Assembly (NCBI RefSeq): GCF_949628265.1
Contig: NC_088790.1
Span: 25,424,545-25,488,544, forward strand
Direction: 5' to 3'
DNA length: 64,000 bases
Source: Cloeon dipterum
Lineage: Eukaryota; Arthropoda; Insecta; Ephemeroptera; Baetidae
Shown here: in pieces, positions 26,018 to 36,953 of the stretch
How positions within the stretch are numbered: position 1 is the first letter of the stretch
Layout: each line of letters starts with the position of its first letter
The notes under the pieces: generated by a model
The model's input: only the letters and a program-made list of their open reading frames with translations
Database searches by the model: none
What the model was told of the DNA's origin: nothing
Translations under genes and position numbers: made by a program

Positions 26018-27742
26018 TTAATTGATTAATTGGAATTTTGCCTTTCTAAGAAATTAAAATTGTCTGTAACAATCCATAGAGAGATACCATACAAAATTGA
26101 TCTATGTATATAAAATAAAATTATTGGTTTTAACTTCTGTTGAAATGTAATTATTTCTGCTCGTGTTAGGAATTATAAGAAAGTTAGAATGTTAACATAA
26201 AAAATTCAATCAAATTAATTTAAATAATAAATGGTAGCTAAATTTCCTGGAAAATACTCATGAAGTTTAGTTCTTCAATTTGCAATATAGTAAAAACAGC
26301 AAAAAAACTCAATCAAAATCCAGATTTGTGTTTTAATGTGGCTTGAAGGAGTTGATCATGCGTTTGTGGAATATTTAATCCACTCTCATGGCGATCTATC
26401 CAATGACTTACAAAAATTTTCACTGAAATTTATAAGGCAAAACCCTTTTTAAATCTGAATTGTTATTATTGATCCCACACTGCATAATTTAAATCGAGTT
26501 TTTCAGCCAAATTTTCCAGCTGAAATATTTTTCGTCCAATTTTAACAAATAATATTTCTTTCGTCTCTATTTCCATTCAGCCGAAGTATTATATAATTGA
26601 ATGATTTGTTTCATGCCTCTTTAATTCAATGCAATATACCACCACTTTTCTTTTCAATGCTATATAACTGTGAGTCAGGCGTCATTGTGTAACACACAGT
26701 GGGAGAGAGATAGAGAGAGTGGCACACAAGCCAAGAAACGTTTTCCACTACTGCCTCTCGGATATGCAGCCTGCGCGACGCCACTCGCACCGCCGGCTGC
26801 CTACCCGTCCGGTTTGTTAATTAATTACTTTTCAATCAGATGAGTCGATGCAGGAATTATTGCTCGGCGCGCGCCTGATTTCATCTCATTCAGGTTTTGT
26901 CTCCGTTCTCAATGCGCTCGTTTTTCACATTTAATTGGACTTGATTTAGATTTGGGCGACGAGAGAGCGTTTTAAGCCGAGAGTGCACAAGTCTGTATCT
27001 CTCTCGGCCATTAAGCTTTAAGTTCGTGGAAATATAAAAAGGCTGCTTCTGCTTCTGCTGGTCAAGTGACTTTTCTTGTTCACCGTTTATTGGAATACGT
27101 AAAAGTTGAGTAATTGTGCAAAATTATTCGACCTCTGGTGAAATAATCGCTTAACATTAAAAGAAGGAAAGTCGCTTCCTTTGAAAATCAATCTGGATGA
27201 ATTAACTTTACTAAAAAAATGAGTTATTTGCACTCAAATGAAATCCACAATTAAACAGTATACAAAATTCCTATTTTTAACCAATTTTTGAATATTTTCT
27301 GGTGACAAAACAATGAGGATGTTTCAAGCAATTATGCAATGATATTTACTGCGTTGTAAGATGAATCAAATTTCATCGGTAAGTATGCAACCGTCACATC
27401 CAGAGAGTGGCGCGGGTTGCTGGCTGCGCACTCAATTGATTTGTTCACTGCAATTTAACAAAAATATTATCCCAATCAAACCCTGCATGCTCCTCTTTGG
27501 AAGCGTACTGCGAATAATGAAATAAAATTTCTAGTTCCAGGTGAAATATTTAATTTCCGTCTAGATCAGGATTGCAAAACTACAATCGTATATAATAAAT
27601 TGCAATTGAGAACGAATGCGCGCTTTCCCATGTTAATTATTATTCGTCGAAGGCCATTCGTGGGAAACCTTTTTTTTCAATGCTGGAAAATTTAATTTCC
27701 TCTCGTTCTGCTATCTCCTGAACAATCAACAGACGTGGGAGA
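26018..27742. other. Intergenic upstream of the mucin-like genes
   Basis: AT-rich DNA with a GC-richer block at about 26,690-27,080 containing GAGA-type runs. From about 27,340 onward the sequence is shared with the region upstream of the second mucin-like gene (from about 29,940), so it is part of the duplicated unit and probably holds its regulatory DNA. Confidence 0.5.
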
Positions 27743-27750
27743 GATAAAAG
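27743..27750 (+). promoter_or_regulatory. TATA-like box of mucin-like gene 1
   Basis: GATAAAAG lies 65 nt upstream of the proposed ATG. The duplicated gene has GATATAAG at the equivalent place (30357-30364). Confidence 0.5.
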
Positions 27751-27807
27751 CTCTCGTTTTGCTTCCGACACACGACTGATGTAAAGTAGCATCGAGCAAA
27801 GCGAGAC

Positions 27808-29030
27808 ATGCGCAGCTTACAGGTGATGAAAATCAACATCAAACGCAGCCTCATACTTTAGCACGTACTTTGCAGGTTTGGCTCATTTTGCTAATAGCTT
27901 TGATAGCTATTGAGTTCGAATCGGGCGAAGGCAAGATGACTAAGAAACCCGTTAAAAAGACGACTGCAGCCTTAAAAACCAAAAATAATGCCAAGTCGAA
28001 AGGGGTAAAATCCCCCGCCAAACAAAAACCTGCAAACAAGAAAGTGGCAAATCCAAAGCATAATGGTTTAAAAACCACCAAAAGAGCTGCCACTACCCAG
28101 ACCCAGAAACGAGTTCAGCTACACACGACTGCTTCCAAGAAAAATGTGGCGGTGGAAAAAACCACAAGCGTGAAAACCGATTTTAAAAGCTCAGCCAAGC
28201 CGATTACCATCAAGCAAACCACTAAAACGACGACAATAGACGTGGCTAAGCTTTTGAATGACCTCAAATCGTTCAATCAAGTTGAATCAAAGACAACCTC
28301 AGCACAAACAACAACCACTTCCGAGTCCACCAGCATGAGTCCAAGCACCCCCAGTGGAGTGGAAGTTGGCCCAATCCTGACTATTCAGCAAACACTTTTC
28401 AAAGAACCTACATTTTCCGATACTGAAGATTACTATTCTCAATTGATTCCTAAATCTGAGGTTGGACAGTCAGTGCCGTTGAAAGTTGCCGAACAGGGAA
28501 TCGCACCTTTGTCAATCTCTGCTACATTTTTTGATGCTGCAGACCAGTTTACAGCACTTTTAACGACAACTTCAACAACAACTCCAATCCCTTCAACCAC
28601 GGAGACCAATTCATCCCATGTCACTTCAACCACGACATCAATTCCAACAACTACTTTGACTTCACCAATAACTACTGTTCAACCTTTGACAACCACAACA
28701 CGTCCAACCACGACGACAACAACAACACAAACCACGACAACCACGACATTAACTACTTCAACTTCACCAACTACTACTAAACCTTTGACAACCACAACAC
28801 CAACAACAATCCAAAGAACCACAATCTGTTCCATAAGGCCGAAAACGACCGTAAAAGCATCATTCCAGGCGCCTATGCTGGTCTTCGCAAAAATAGCACT
28901 CCCAATTGCCATGGCGGTCAACGATACCACGACTTCCTCGACGTCGACCGTTGGATTTGATGCAAATATTGGCATTGTTGAGTTCCCTAATGGAACAGAG
29001 TCGCCAACAGCTCTTCTTGCATACAACTAA
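27808..29030 (+). CDS. Secreted Thr-rich mucin-like protein 1
   Basis: Two exons: 27808-27822 (5 codons) and 27876-29030, joined across a 53-nt GT-AG intron. The product is about 390 residues. It begins MRSLQVWLILLIALIAIEF, a clear signal peptide, so it should be secreted. Next comes a strongly basic Lys/Pro/Ala region (about residues 22-65), then a Ser/Thr region, a Thr/Pro-rich tract (about 235-320) that would be heavily O-glycosylated, and a non-repetitive C-terminal block (about 325-390) conserved in the neighbour copy. There are almost no cysteines, so this is not a peritrophin or lectin. An AATAAA lies at 29172-29177. I do not recognise the family; glue, silk-coat or mucus proteins have a similar composition. 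The first exon is inferred because no ATG opens the main frame. Confidence 0.8.
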
Positions 29031-30356
29031 CTGTAATTTTAACTAGTGTGGCAAACAACACATCCGTAAAAACTGAATCGAATATGAATTTTTCAAGTTC
29101 TCAAATCTTGAACACTGTAGCTGTAGTGTTGATTGAATATAGATTTTCAAATTTCTTGTGGGATTTTCAAAAATAAAAAATCAGCTGATGAACATTCGAA
29201 AAATGTTTTTCCCTTTAATTATAAAACAGAGTTTAAAGCACCTACAAAATAATGAAAATGTTGCATACAAATTACATGACACGTACTCATAACTCTTAAA
29301 ATAAATTCATATAGAGTTTTGGGTTTAATTAAAATTAAATGATTTCTCATTTCAAAATTCTATCGGCACCTATGCTTCCAGAACTACAAAAAGAACGTTT
29401 TATATTGTTTTTTAACTCAATTTCCAAAACTATTTAAAAGTCACACAGCAATCATTTTGAGCTCAGAAACGTTTGAAAATAGTATCTCAAAATCTAACAA
29501 ATACGTAAATTTTGCCAGCTGAAACGACAAAAATTCAGGAAGTAAATTTATATCCTTAAGCAGTAAACTATTCCTTTTATATTTATACACTCTGCGTTGC
29601 TAAATGGCCGAATATTAGGAGCAGGTCCTATTTTTCTCTTGTGTTTTGTTGAGGAGCAGGGAGTCAAGCTTGCGTGTTGTGCTGCCGCGCTGCAGATTTT
29701 AGTGATATTATTTATCCAAACTGATTAGGTTGCAGTCTAGGCAATTCTCCGGCCCTCGATTTAATAATGCTTACATGGTGGAAAAATGGAGTTTGCCAGG
29801 ACGTTAAGTACAAAATTTATAATTATTATATTTCAACATTTTTACTCCACGTGAGTGATTTTGTGTTAACGTCGCATATCACAAAATCTCCACTTTACCT
29901 AATACGACCCTCAAGAATCGATTGGTTTGCTCAGAAATTTCGTAAAAGACGGTCTTTAAGACGAATCAAAGTTTATCGGTAGGTATGCAATCGAAACTTC
30001 CGCAAAGAGTGGCTGCTGGTTGCGCACTAAAATTCATTTTGATTATCATCGTACACTGCAATTAAATTAATATTTATTCGCAATCAAATAATGAATAAAC
30101 CCCTGCAAGCTCTTCTTTGAAAGCATTCTGCGAATATTGTAGTAAAATTTCTAGTTCCATTTCAAATATTTAATTTCCGTCTAGATCATATTCACAGGAT
30201 TGCAAAACTACAATTGCAGTTGAGAACGAATGCCCGTTTTCCCATGTACTCTATGTTAATTATTATTCATCGAAGGTCGTTCGTGGGAACCATAAAGCCT
30301 ATTTTTTACTGATGGAAAATTTAATTTCCTCTCGTTCTGCTATCAACAGACAGAGA
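29031..30356. other. Spacer between the two mucin-like genes
   Basis: 3' flank of gene 1, then from about 29,940 the duplicated 5' flank of gene 2. No separate gene was seen; frames around 29767-29982 have no recognisable features. Confidence 0.6.
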
Positions 30357-30364
30357 GATATAAG
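30357..30364 (+). promoter_or_regulatory. TATA-like box of mucin-like gene 2
   Basis: GATATAAG lies 65 nt upstream of the ATG at 30422, at the same place as GATAAAAG in gene 1. Confidence 0.5.
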
Positions 30365-30421
30365 CCCTCGTTTTGCTTCCGACACTCGACTGATGTAAAG
30401 TAGCATCGAGGAAAGCGAGAC

Positions 30422-32213
30422 ATGCGCAGCTTACAGGTGATGAAAATCAACATCAAACGCAGCCTCATACTTTATAGCACGTACTTTGCAGGTTTGGCTC
30501 ATTTTGCTAATAGCTTTGATAGCTATTGAATTCAAATCGGGCGAAGGCAAGATGACTAAGAAACCCGTTAAGAGGACGACTGCAGCCTTAAAAACAAAAA
30601 ATAACGTCAAGTCGAAAGGGGTAAAATCCCCCGCCAAATCAAAACCTGCAAACAAGAAAATGGCAAATCCAAAGCATAATGGTTTAAAAACCACCAAAAG
30701 AGCTGCCACTACCCTGACCCAGAAACGAGTTCAGCTAAACACAACTGCATCCAAGAAAAATGTGGCAGTGGACAAAACCACAAGCGCGAAAATCTATGTA
30801 AATGATAAAACCAATTTTAAAAGCTCAGCCAAGCCGATTACAATCAAGCAAACCACTAAAACGACGACAATAGACGTGTCCAAGCTATTGAATGACCTCA
30901 AATATCTCAATCAAGGTACATTAAAGACAACCTTAGCACAAACAACAACCCCCTCCGAGTCCACTAGCACGATTCCCAGCACCCCCAGTGGAGAGGAAGT
31001 TGGCCCAATCCTGACTATTCAGCAAACACTTTTCAATAAAGAACCGACATTTTCCGATACTGAAGATTACAATTCCCAATTTACTCCTCAGTCTGAGGTT
31101 GGACAGTCAGCGTCAACCCTTAATTTCAGAGAAGAAGAACCGCTGAAAGTTGCCCCACAGGATATCACACCTTTGTCAATCTCTGCAACATTTTTTGATG
31201 CTGCAGACCAGTTTCATGCACTTTTAACGTCAACTTTAACAACAACTCCAATCCCTTCGAATACAGAAACCAATCCATCCCCTACAATTTCAACCACGAC
31301 AACTATTCTAACAACCACGACATCAACTACGTCGATTTCACCAACAGCTACTGTTCAATCTTTGACAACCACAACACGTCCAACTGCGACAACCACAACA
31401 ATACCCACAACAACCACATCACCCACGACGACAACAACACCAACCAGAACAACAACCACAACACCAACAACAACCACGACGACAACAACACCAACCATGA
31501 CAACAACCACAACACCAACCACAACAACCACAACACCAACCACGACAACAACAACCACGACGACAACAACACCAACCAGAACAACAACCACAACACCAAC
31601 AACAACCACGACGACAACAACACCAACCATGACAACAACCACAACACCAACCACAACAACCACAACACCAACCACGACAACACCAACCACAACAACCACA
31701 ACACCAACCACGACAACAACAACCACGACGACAACAACACCAACCACGACGACAACAACACCAACCACGACAACAACAACCACGACGACAACAACACCAA
31801 CCACGACAACAACAACACCAACCACAACATCCACGACGACAACAACACCAACCACGACAACAACCACAACACCAACCACAACAACCACGACGACAACAAC
31901 ACCAACCATGACATTAACTACTTCGACTTCACCAACTACTGTTCAACCTTTGACAACCTCAACACTAACAACCACAACAACCCAGAGAACCACAAGCAGT
32001 ACCGCAAGGCCCACAACAACTTCGAAAACGTCAGTAAAAGCAATATTCCAGAAGCCTATGCTGGTCTTCGGAAAATTATCACTCCCGTTTGCCATGGCGC
32101 TCAAAGACACCACGACTTCCTCAACGTCGACCGTCGGATTTGATGCAAATTTTAGCATTGTTGAGTACCCTAGCGGAATGGAGTCGCCAACAGCACTTCT
32201 TGCATTCAACTAA
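30422..32213 (+). CDS. Secreted Thr-rich mucin-like protein 2 (expanded repeat)
   Basis: Tandem paralogue of the gene at 27808. Exons are 30422-30436 and 30492-32213 with a 55-nt intron at the same position. The product is about 578 residues. Signal peptide, basic N-terminal part and C-terminal block match gene 1 closely. The middle tract (about residues 265-485) is an almost pure Thr/Pro repeat with rare Arg, Met or Ser. It contains a perfect or near-perfect 132-nt unit (44 residues) occurring twice in a row, at 31441-31572 and 31573-31704. An AATAAA lies at 32365-32370. Length differences from gene 1 are almost entirely in this tract. Function is unknown; the composition suggests an O-glycosylated, gel-forming or adhesive secreted protein. 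Confidence 0.82.
31441..31910 (+). repeat. Coding Thr/Pro minisatellite
   Basis: Built from ACA/ACG/ACC/CCA codons, with a 132-bp higher-order unit duplicated at 31441-31704 and shorter periodicities after it. Open frames on the opposite strand (Trp/Leu/Val repeats) are only shadows of this repeat. Confidence 0.9.
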
Positions 32214-33039
32214 CTGCAATTTCAACAAGCGCGCAGCAAACAACACATCCGTAAAAACTGAATCGAATATTAATTTTCCAACTTCTCAAATCTTGACCAC
32301 TGTAGCTCCTTATTGTGTTGATTGAATATAGATTTTCAAACTTCTTGTGGGGCTTTCAAACAAAAATAAAAATCAGCTGATGAACGTTTGAAAAATGTTT
32401 TTCCCTTTAATTATTTCTATTCAATCATAAAGCAGATTTTAAAGCACCTACAAAATAATGAATGTATCGAATATAAATTATATGAGACGTACTCATAGCT
32501 CTTAAAATAAATTCCTATATAGAGTTTTGGGTTTAATAAAAACTAAATTATCATTCTCATTTCAAATTTTTAAATGTAAATATCAGCACCTAGGCTTTCA
32601 GAACTACAAAAAGAAGGTCGTTTTGTTGTAATATATATTTTAACTCAATAAATTCCCAAAATCATTTAAAGATCACACAGTAGCAATCATTTTAATCTCT
32701 TTTAAAAGGACATTTTTCCAATCCGCTGGTAAAACTTATTTACACGTTGATAGCCGAGCACAATTATTGTTTTGTGTGCTAAACTCATCAGCAAACCCTT
32801 CTCATAACAAAATAATGAAAGAGAGTGAGTAGTTCTGGACCATGATGCGAGCCCGCGCTGCCTGGCTGGTGGGCGTGGCCACTTTCTATCCCTACTCCCA
32901 CTCCTCCATCCGCCAGATGATCATGTGAATGTAAACAAAACAAGAGCTGTGCGGTTTACGCGTTTATTGCGTGAATTCGGCTTCGAAATGTGTTTTCTTG
33001 CATTTTGAAAGGCGGGAAGGACGTCAAAGAATCTTTTCT
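32214..33039. other. Intergenic between mucin-like gene 2 and the methyltransferase
   Basis: The first roughly 450 bp are duplicated 3' flank shared with 29031-29480. The rest, with a GC-richer stretch at about 32,840-33,000, is probably the promoter and 5' UTR of the methyltransferase gene. Confidence 0.55.
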
Positions 33040-35192
33040 ATGACCTTAGGTGATTTTACGAGCGCGTCTGGTTTCGTATTTTTGGTTTTGCTTCCGACCT
33101 TTGGGTCTCTCATCGCTCTCTTCTGCACCGTGGCGCTTGTGAAACAAATCGCTCCCAACTCTTGGCTACGGTATGAATTTAATATAAAGCTTAGAAAGTT
33201 ACATTATTTGATGGTTTAATAGATTCTGCGCGTGGGAAGTTGCTAGAAAGTCGAGAAGCAAGGCTCATTTCAACCCTGAGCTGTCTAGAATCTTTTGCGA
33301 GCTCGTCAGGAGAGCTGACAGTGATTTATTAATTTTGGAAATTGGATGCGCTGGAGGTAAAAATAAAATCATCTGCCTAATATTGCATTTTTAACCCTCT
33401 AATTTGTTTCAGGTGCCAATCTCGCTGCGTTTCCAGCCAACAGCGAGCTGCTGATGCTGGACATCAACCCCTACTGCGAGCAATACCTCAGGAAAAACCT
33501 AGAGAAATACTCTCACTTATCGTTGAAGCAGTTCATTTGCGGCTCGGCAGAAAAAATCTCGCAGGTGCCGAGTTGCAGCGTGGATGTGGTCGTCAGCTCT
33601 CGCACCTTGTGTTCCTTAAACGAGTCCAAGGCACTGAAGGAGATCTTCCGGGTTCTAAAACACGTGAGAATAATTATTGGTACAATTTAATGAGGAAGAT
33701 GACTAATTTTTTTAACTCAGAACGGTAAATTGGTTTTCGAGGAACACGTTTTGTCTGATGTGAGCTTGTGGAGACTCGTCCAGAACTTCTTGTCTCTCAA
33801 CAGGTAAAAGACAAACAAGTTGACTGTTTAGTCATTTTTAAATTAAATATAGAGCAAGTGGTTTGCACCCCTTGGGCCCTTTGGGCAACTGTCAACAACG
33901 CCGGCAAAACCGCAAAAAAACATGCGCGACCTAAGGAAGATTAGTGACAGACAAGGATGAAAAATCGTTGCGAAGTATCGCTAAATGTGCTCGAAAGTAT
34001 TAAAAACCGGCCTAGGAGCTGTCTCAGGTCGCGGAGTACCCTGAGAAAAGTCGTTAGGGTACCGCAGGTCAACGCCTCGTCTGAGACCTCTCCGATGATG
34101 TGTCGTGGCCGATAATAGGACGAGTGGCCAAATTTTGAACAAAAATAACTTTCGCCCACACACGTGAAGCAGAGAGAAAAAAGAAAAAAATTAGTTTTAA
34201 TTTTTCTATGGGCGCGAAAAATCTGAAAATTGGTTTCAAGACCGGCAGAGGTCCTGCGCGTGCGATGTGGTTGGTAATACCCTTCAATCTTGCTGCGTTC
34301 AGACAACTTCGCAAATATTCGATTTCCTATGTTAAACTTACATAGAAAGTGCAAAAATCGCGTTTTTCAAAGTTAAAAATCCATCTCTTCCTAGGATTTT
34401 GTTTGGACCGGCTCTTATTTGTTGTTAAAATGATCCCAGATAAATTACGCTTTGATTGAAGAGCAATTTTTTGCCCTGGACCGGGGGTAGTATCAAAAAT
34501 TTTGACTCTCTTGGAAATTTAGCAAAAAAAAAACATGAAAATTCGAAAAGTTGTCCGATTTTGAAATATCACACACGGGCGGACGCGCCTCATCGAGGTG
34601 CATCGATTGGTACCAACATTGGTGCCGTCCGGCCCATAAGGCCCCGACAGGGCCCCGAAAACCAAAATTTGAAATGTCATATTTTGTGTATTTCAAATTT
34701 AAAACTTAATAACTCGGCTCCTATTGGTCGTACAGTAAAAAAAGTTTGTTAGACTCGCCGCTCGCCGCAAAATTCTGCGTCTTTTAGGCCCGCTGAAGTG
34801 AAGATTTTTTTAAATTTGCCTAAAGGCCGGATTTCAATTTCGACTGCTTGACACACTGTTCCGCGTTGCCATACGTCGATATATATAGGGAACGCTGGGT
34901 TCGGTCAAATGTTATTTTTAATCGATGAGGATGAAGTTCGTTTTTATTTTTCAATTTTTCAGTCTTCATAGATGTATTTTCTAGCGTGGTGATCAAATTA
35001 AAACCAGTCGATTGTCCATTTTTTTCCAGGATATCGGCAACTCTATTTTTTGGCTGCAGATCGAACAAGGATATCGTTGAAGCCATTGAGAAGGCTGGCT
35101 TCCAAAACTTGAGCGTGAAGAGGAAAAAGCCGAGAAACTCGTTAGTAGGCCGTCTGCAGCCGTACGTCGTGGGAACAGCAACCAAGCCCTGA
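33040..35192 (+). CDS. METTL7 (TMT1)-like methyltransferase
   Basis: Five exons with consistent phases: 33040-33170, 33223-33356, 33413-33663, 33721-33803, 35030-35192, giving 253 residues, close to the roughly 244 of vertebrate METTL7A/B. The N-terminus has a hydrophobic membrane anchor (about residues 11-32), as in this endoplasmic-reticulum/lipid-droplet family. The SAM-binding motif I reads LILEIGCAGGANLAAFP, followed by an acidic LDINP strand end, then SVDVVVSSRTLCSL and the late motif KLVFEEHV. The C-terminal block ending in a PYVVGTA segment matches the family's final HIYGYAV-type strand. Members are SAM-dependent methyltransferases; thiol methylation is reported for METTL7A/B. The 1226-nt intron 4 holds a repeat insertion. 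The substrate here is not predictable. Confidence 0.88.
33850..34880. repeat. Repeat insertion in methyltransferase intron 4
   Basis: The other introns of this gene are 52-57 nt. This intron carries about 1 kb of extra sequence. Part of it (about 34020-34150, with GTACCCTGA and GATGATGTGTCGTGGCCGAT) recurs at about 36255-36355. No protein-coding capacity was seen. Confidence 0.6.
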
Positions 35193-35201
35193 TTACGAAC
35201 C

Positions 35202-35612
35202 ATGGAGGATTTTTTCAATTTTGGGAACGAGCTTTTCGAATGCGACAAGCAGCAAGTTGAAAAGGCAGCCCCGCAATTCACACCTCTCTATTTCTCTCCT
35301 AAAGACTGTGATGGCGACGCAAAGTTCAAAGAGGATCCGAAATTGTACAAGCAGTACGCCGACTACCTGTATTTTAAGGGCGAGTACAGCGCTGCCTTGC
35401 TCGCGTACCAAGAATTGAGGCACGCGTACCAAGGCAATTTGTTTATGGCCAAGTGTGTTCAGGAAAGTGAAGCCTGGTGTTTGGCCAAGTTAGGACGCGC
35501 AGATGAAGCCGAAGCTGTCGCCCAGCTGTTGGTAGAACAGGCAAACACCTATGAAAGCAAACGTGGCATCGAATATTTCCTGGAAAAACTAAAAAGTCAT
35601 TCCAAAAAATAG
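35202..35612 (+). CDS. Small TPR-like protein, C8orf76-like, copy 1
   Basis: A single exon of 136 residues starting 9 nt after the methyltransferase stop codon, on the same strand. The central part (about residues 46-115) reads as a tetratricopeptide-type helix pair: LYFKGEYSAALLAYQEL, then ESEAWCLAKLGRADEAEAVA. From memory this resembles the N-terminal third of the C8orf76 protein family, in both the K.Y...LYFKGEY.AAL..Y pattern and the CLAKLGR.DEA pattern. The product is much shorter than human C8orf76 (about 380 residues). No signal peptide or membrane segment is present. The close spacing suggests translation from a shared mRNA with the methyltransferase. A second copy lies at 47856. Family assignment is tentative; coding status is well supported by conservation in the copy. 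Confidence 0.72.
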   Translation: MEDFFNFGNELFECDKQQVEKAAPQFTPLYFSPKDCDGDAKFKEDPKLYKQYADYLYFKGEYSAALLAYQELRHAYQGNLFMAKCVQESEAWCLAKLGRADEAEAVAQLLVEQANTYESKRGIEYFLEKLKSHSKK

Positions 35613-35832
35613 AGTACCGGTTTTTTTAGTGACGCGCAAGGGACAAAATTTAATGATGGAAACATGACTAAAAACACCAGCTGCATTCCTCGATTTTGTA
35701 TTTTTTTTTTCAAATATTTCGATTTTAATGATGTGAAAAAGGAAATAACAAGCCGCTGGACTTCCAGCGTTAGTTGTTTTACAACAATCGTTTAAAAACT
35801 TTGATCATTTGCCTAACAACACACCTCTGAAT

Positions 35833-36430
35833 ATGCAGATATTGAAGATCTTCTTTCTAAACATCCTGGTAATATTCAATTTCTAATGTGTTTATCTCAT
35901 AAAATTGTGCATGCTGATTGTTACAAAATAATCAAAACAACTGCTCTAGTCATGTCTTTGTGTTTAGATATATAATTAAAGAATAAATAGCTTGATCTAG
36001 TATTGATTTTGATGATAAATCATTGAAACCTAGAAATGTATAAACCGCCAGATGAGTTGGTTATGGTCTTAGATCGGATTTTCGAAAAAGACTTCCTGCT
36101 AAAAGGAGCCTTCTAATATTCGGAACTTGATATCAATATGGCTTTTGAATTATTTTTTATCTTGGATATATTAATGCAAAATATCGTCTCTAAAAATCTA
36201 AATAAATTTATCGCCATATTATAGGGACACAATTTATATTTAATTTTCGTTGTTTGTCAGGTCAGGATACCCTGAAAAAGTTCAGATTCCAACACCTGTC
36301 TGATGAGGGGTCGTGGTCGATGATCGGATGAGTGGCTGAATTTTAACAAAAATAAAACCACTTGGCTGATTTTAACGGCTGCGAGGTTTAGACGAAAAAA
36401 TCTTTAAACGACTGGATTTGAGATGCGGGG
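35833..36430 (+). pseudogene. Decayed lectin-OBP gene fragment
   Basis: 35833-35868 is a perfect-looking first exon (MQILKIFFLNIL followed by GTAATATT), matching the signal-peptide exons at 36954 and 48471. About 370 bp later the homology to the intron breaks near 36,245. A repeat related to the methyltransferase intron follows, and then 36364-36430 matches the 3' end of lectin exon 14 plus its downstream intron. All other exons are missing. This is an internally deleted duplicate. Confidence 0.65.
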
Positions 36431-36669
36431 TGGTTAGAAATTTCTGATGTTCACCAATAAATATTTTATCCACTTAGCAAACCAAAGTGTATCATTTAAA
36501 TTGGGCATAAAGGTGCTCTCATCATCAGTGCAGTTTTAATAACCTTGTATGGAATGTGATAAAAAGCCAAACTGCATGCCTACAAAAATCGCAATTAACA
36601 GTCTTGAAAACTGATGATTTGTTCTTTTCGTAGCTGTCGACCAGCTTTTATGGTCGAATACATGAAAAC

Positions 36670-36738
36670 ACCTGCAAAATCAAACGTGGCATCGAATATT
36701 TCCTGGAAAAACTAATAAGTTCATTCCGAAAAATAGAG
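36670..36738 (+). pseudogene. 3' fragment of the TPR-like gene
   Basis: Matches the last roughly 20 codons and stop region of the ORF at 35202-35612 (the word GGCATCGAATATTTCCTGG) but lacks everything upstream. It marks the start of a local tandem duplication in which 35540-36245 reappears as about 36660-37400. Confidence 0.7.
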
Positions 36739-36953
36739 CGCGGGTTGTTTGTGTGATGCGCAAAAGACAAAACTTAATGATGAAAACATGACTAACAACA
36801 CCAGCTGCATTCCTATAGATTTTAATATTCCGATTTTTCGATTTTAATGATGTGAAAAGGGAAACAACTATATAGCAGCTGGAATTCCAGCGTTAGTTGC
36901 TTTACAACAATCGTTTAAAACCTTATCATTTGCCAACCAAAACTCTTCTGAAT

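Noticed and set aside
31348..31914. Two long minus-strand open frames of Trp/Leu and Val/Gly repeats
   Set aside because: They are antisense readings of the ACA/CCA coding repeat in the mucin-like gene. They have no start context, no non-repetitive part and no conservation outside the repeat.
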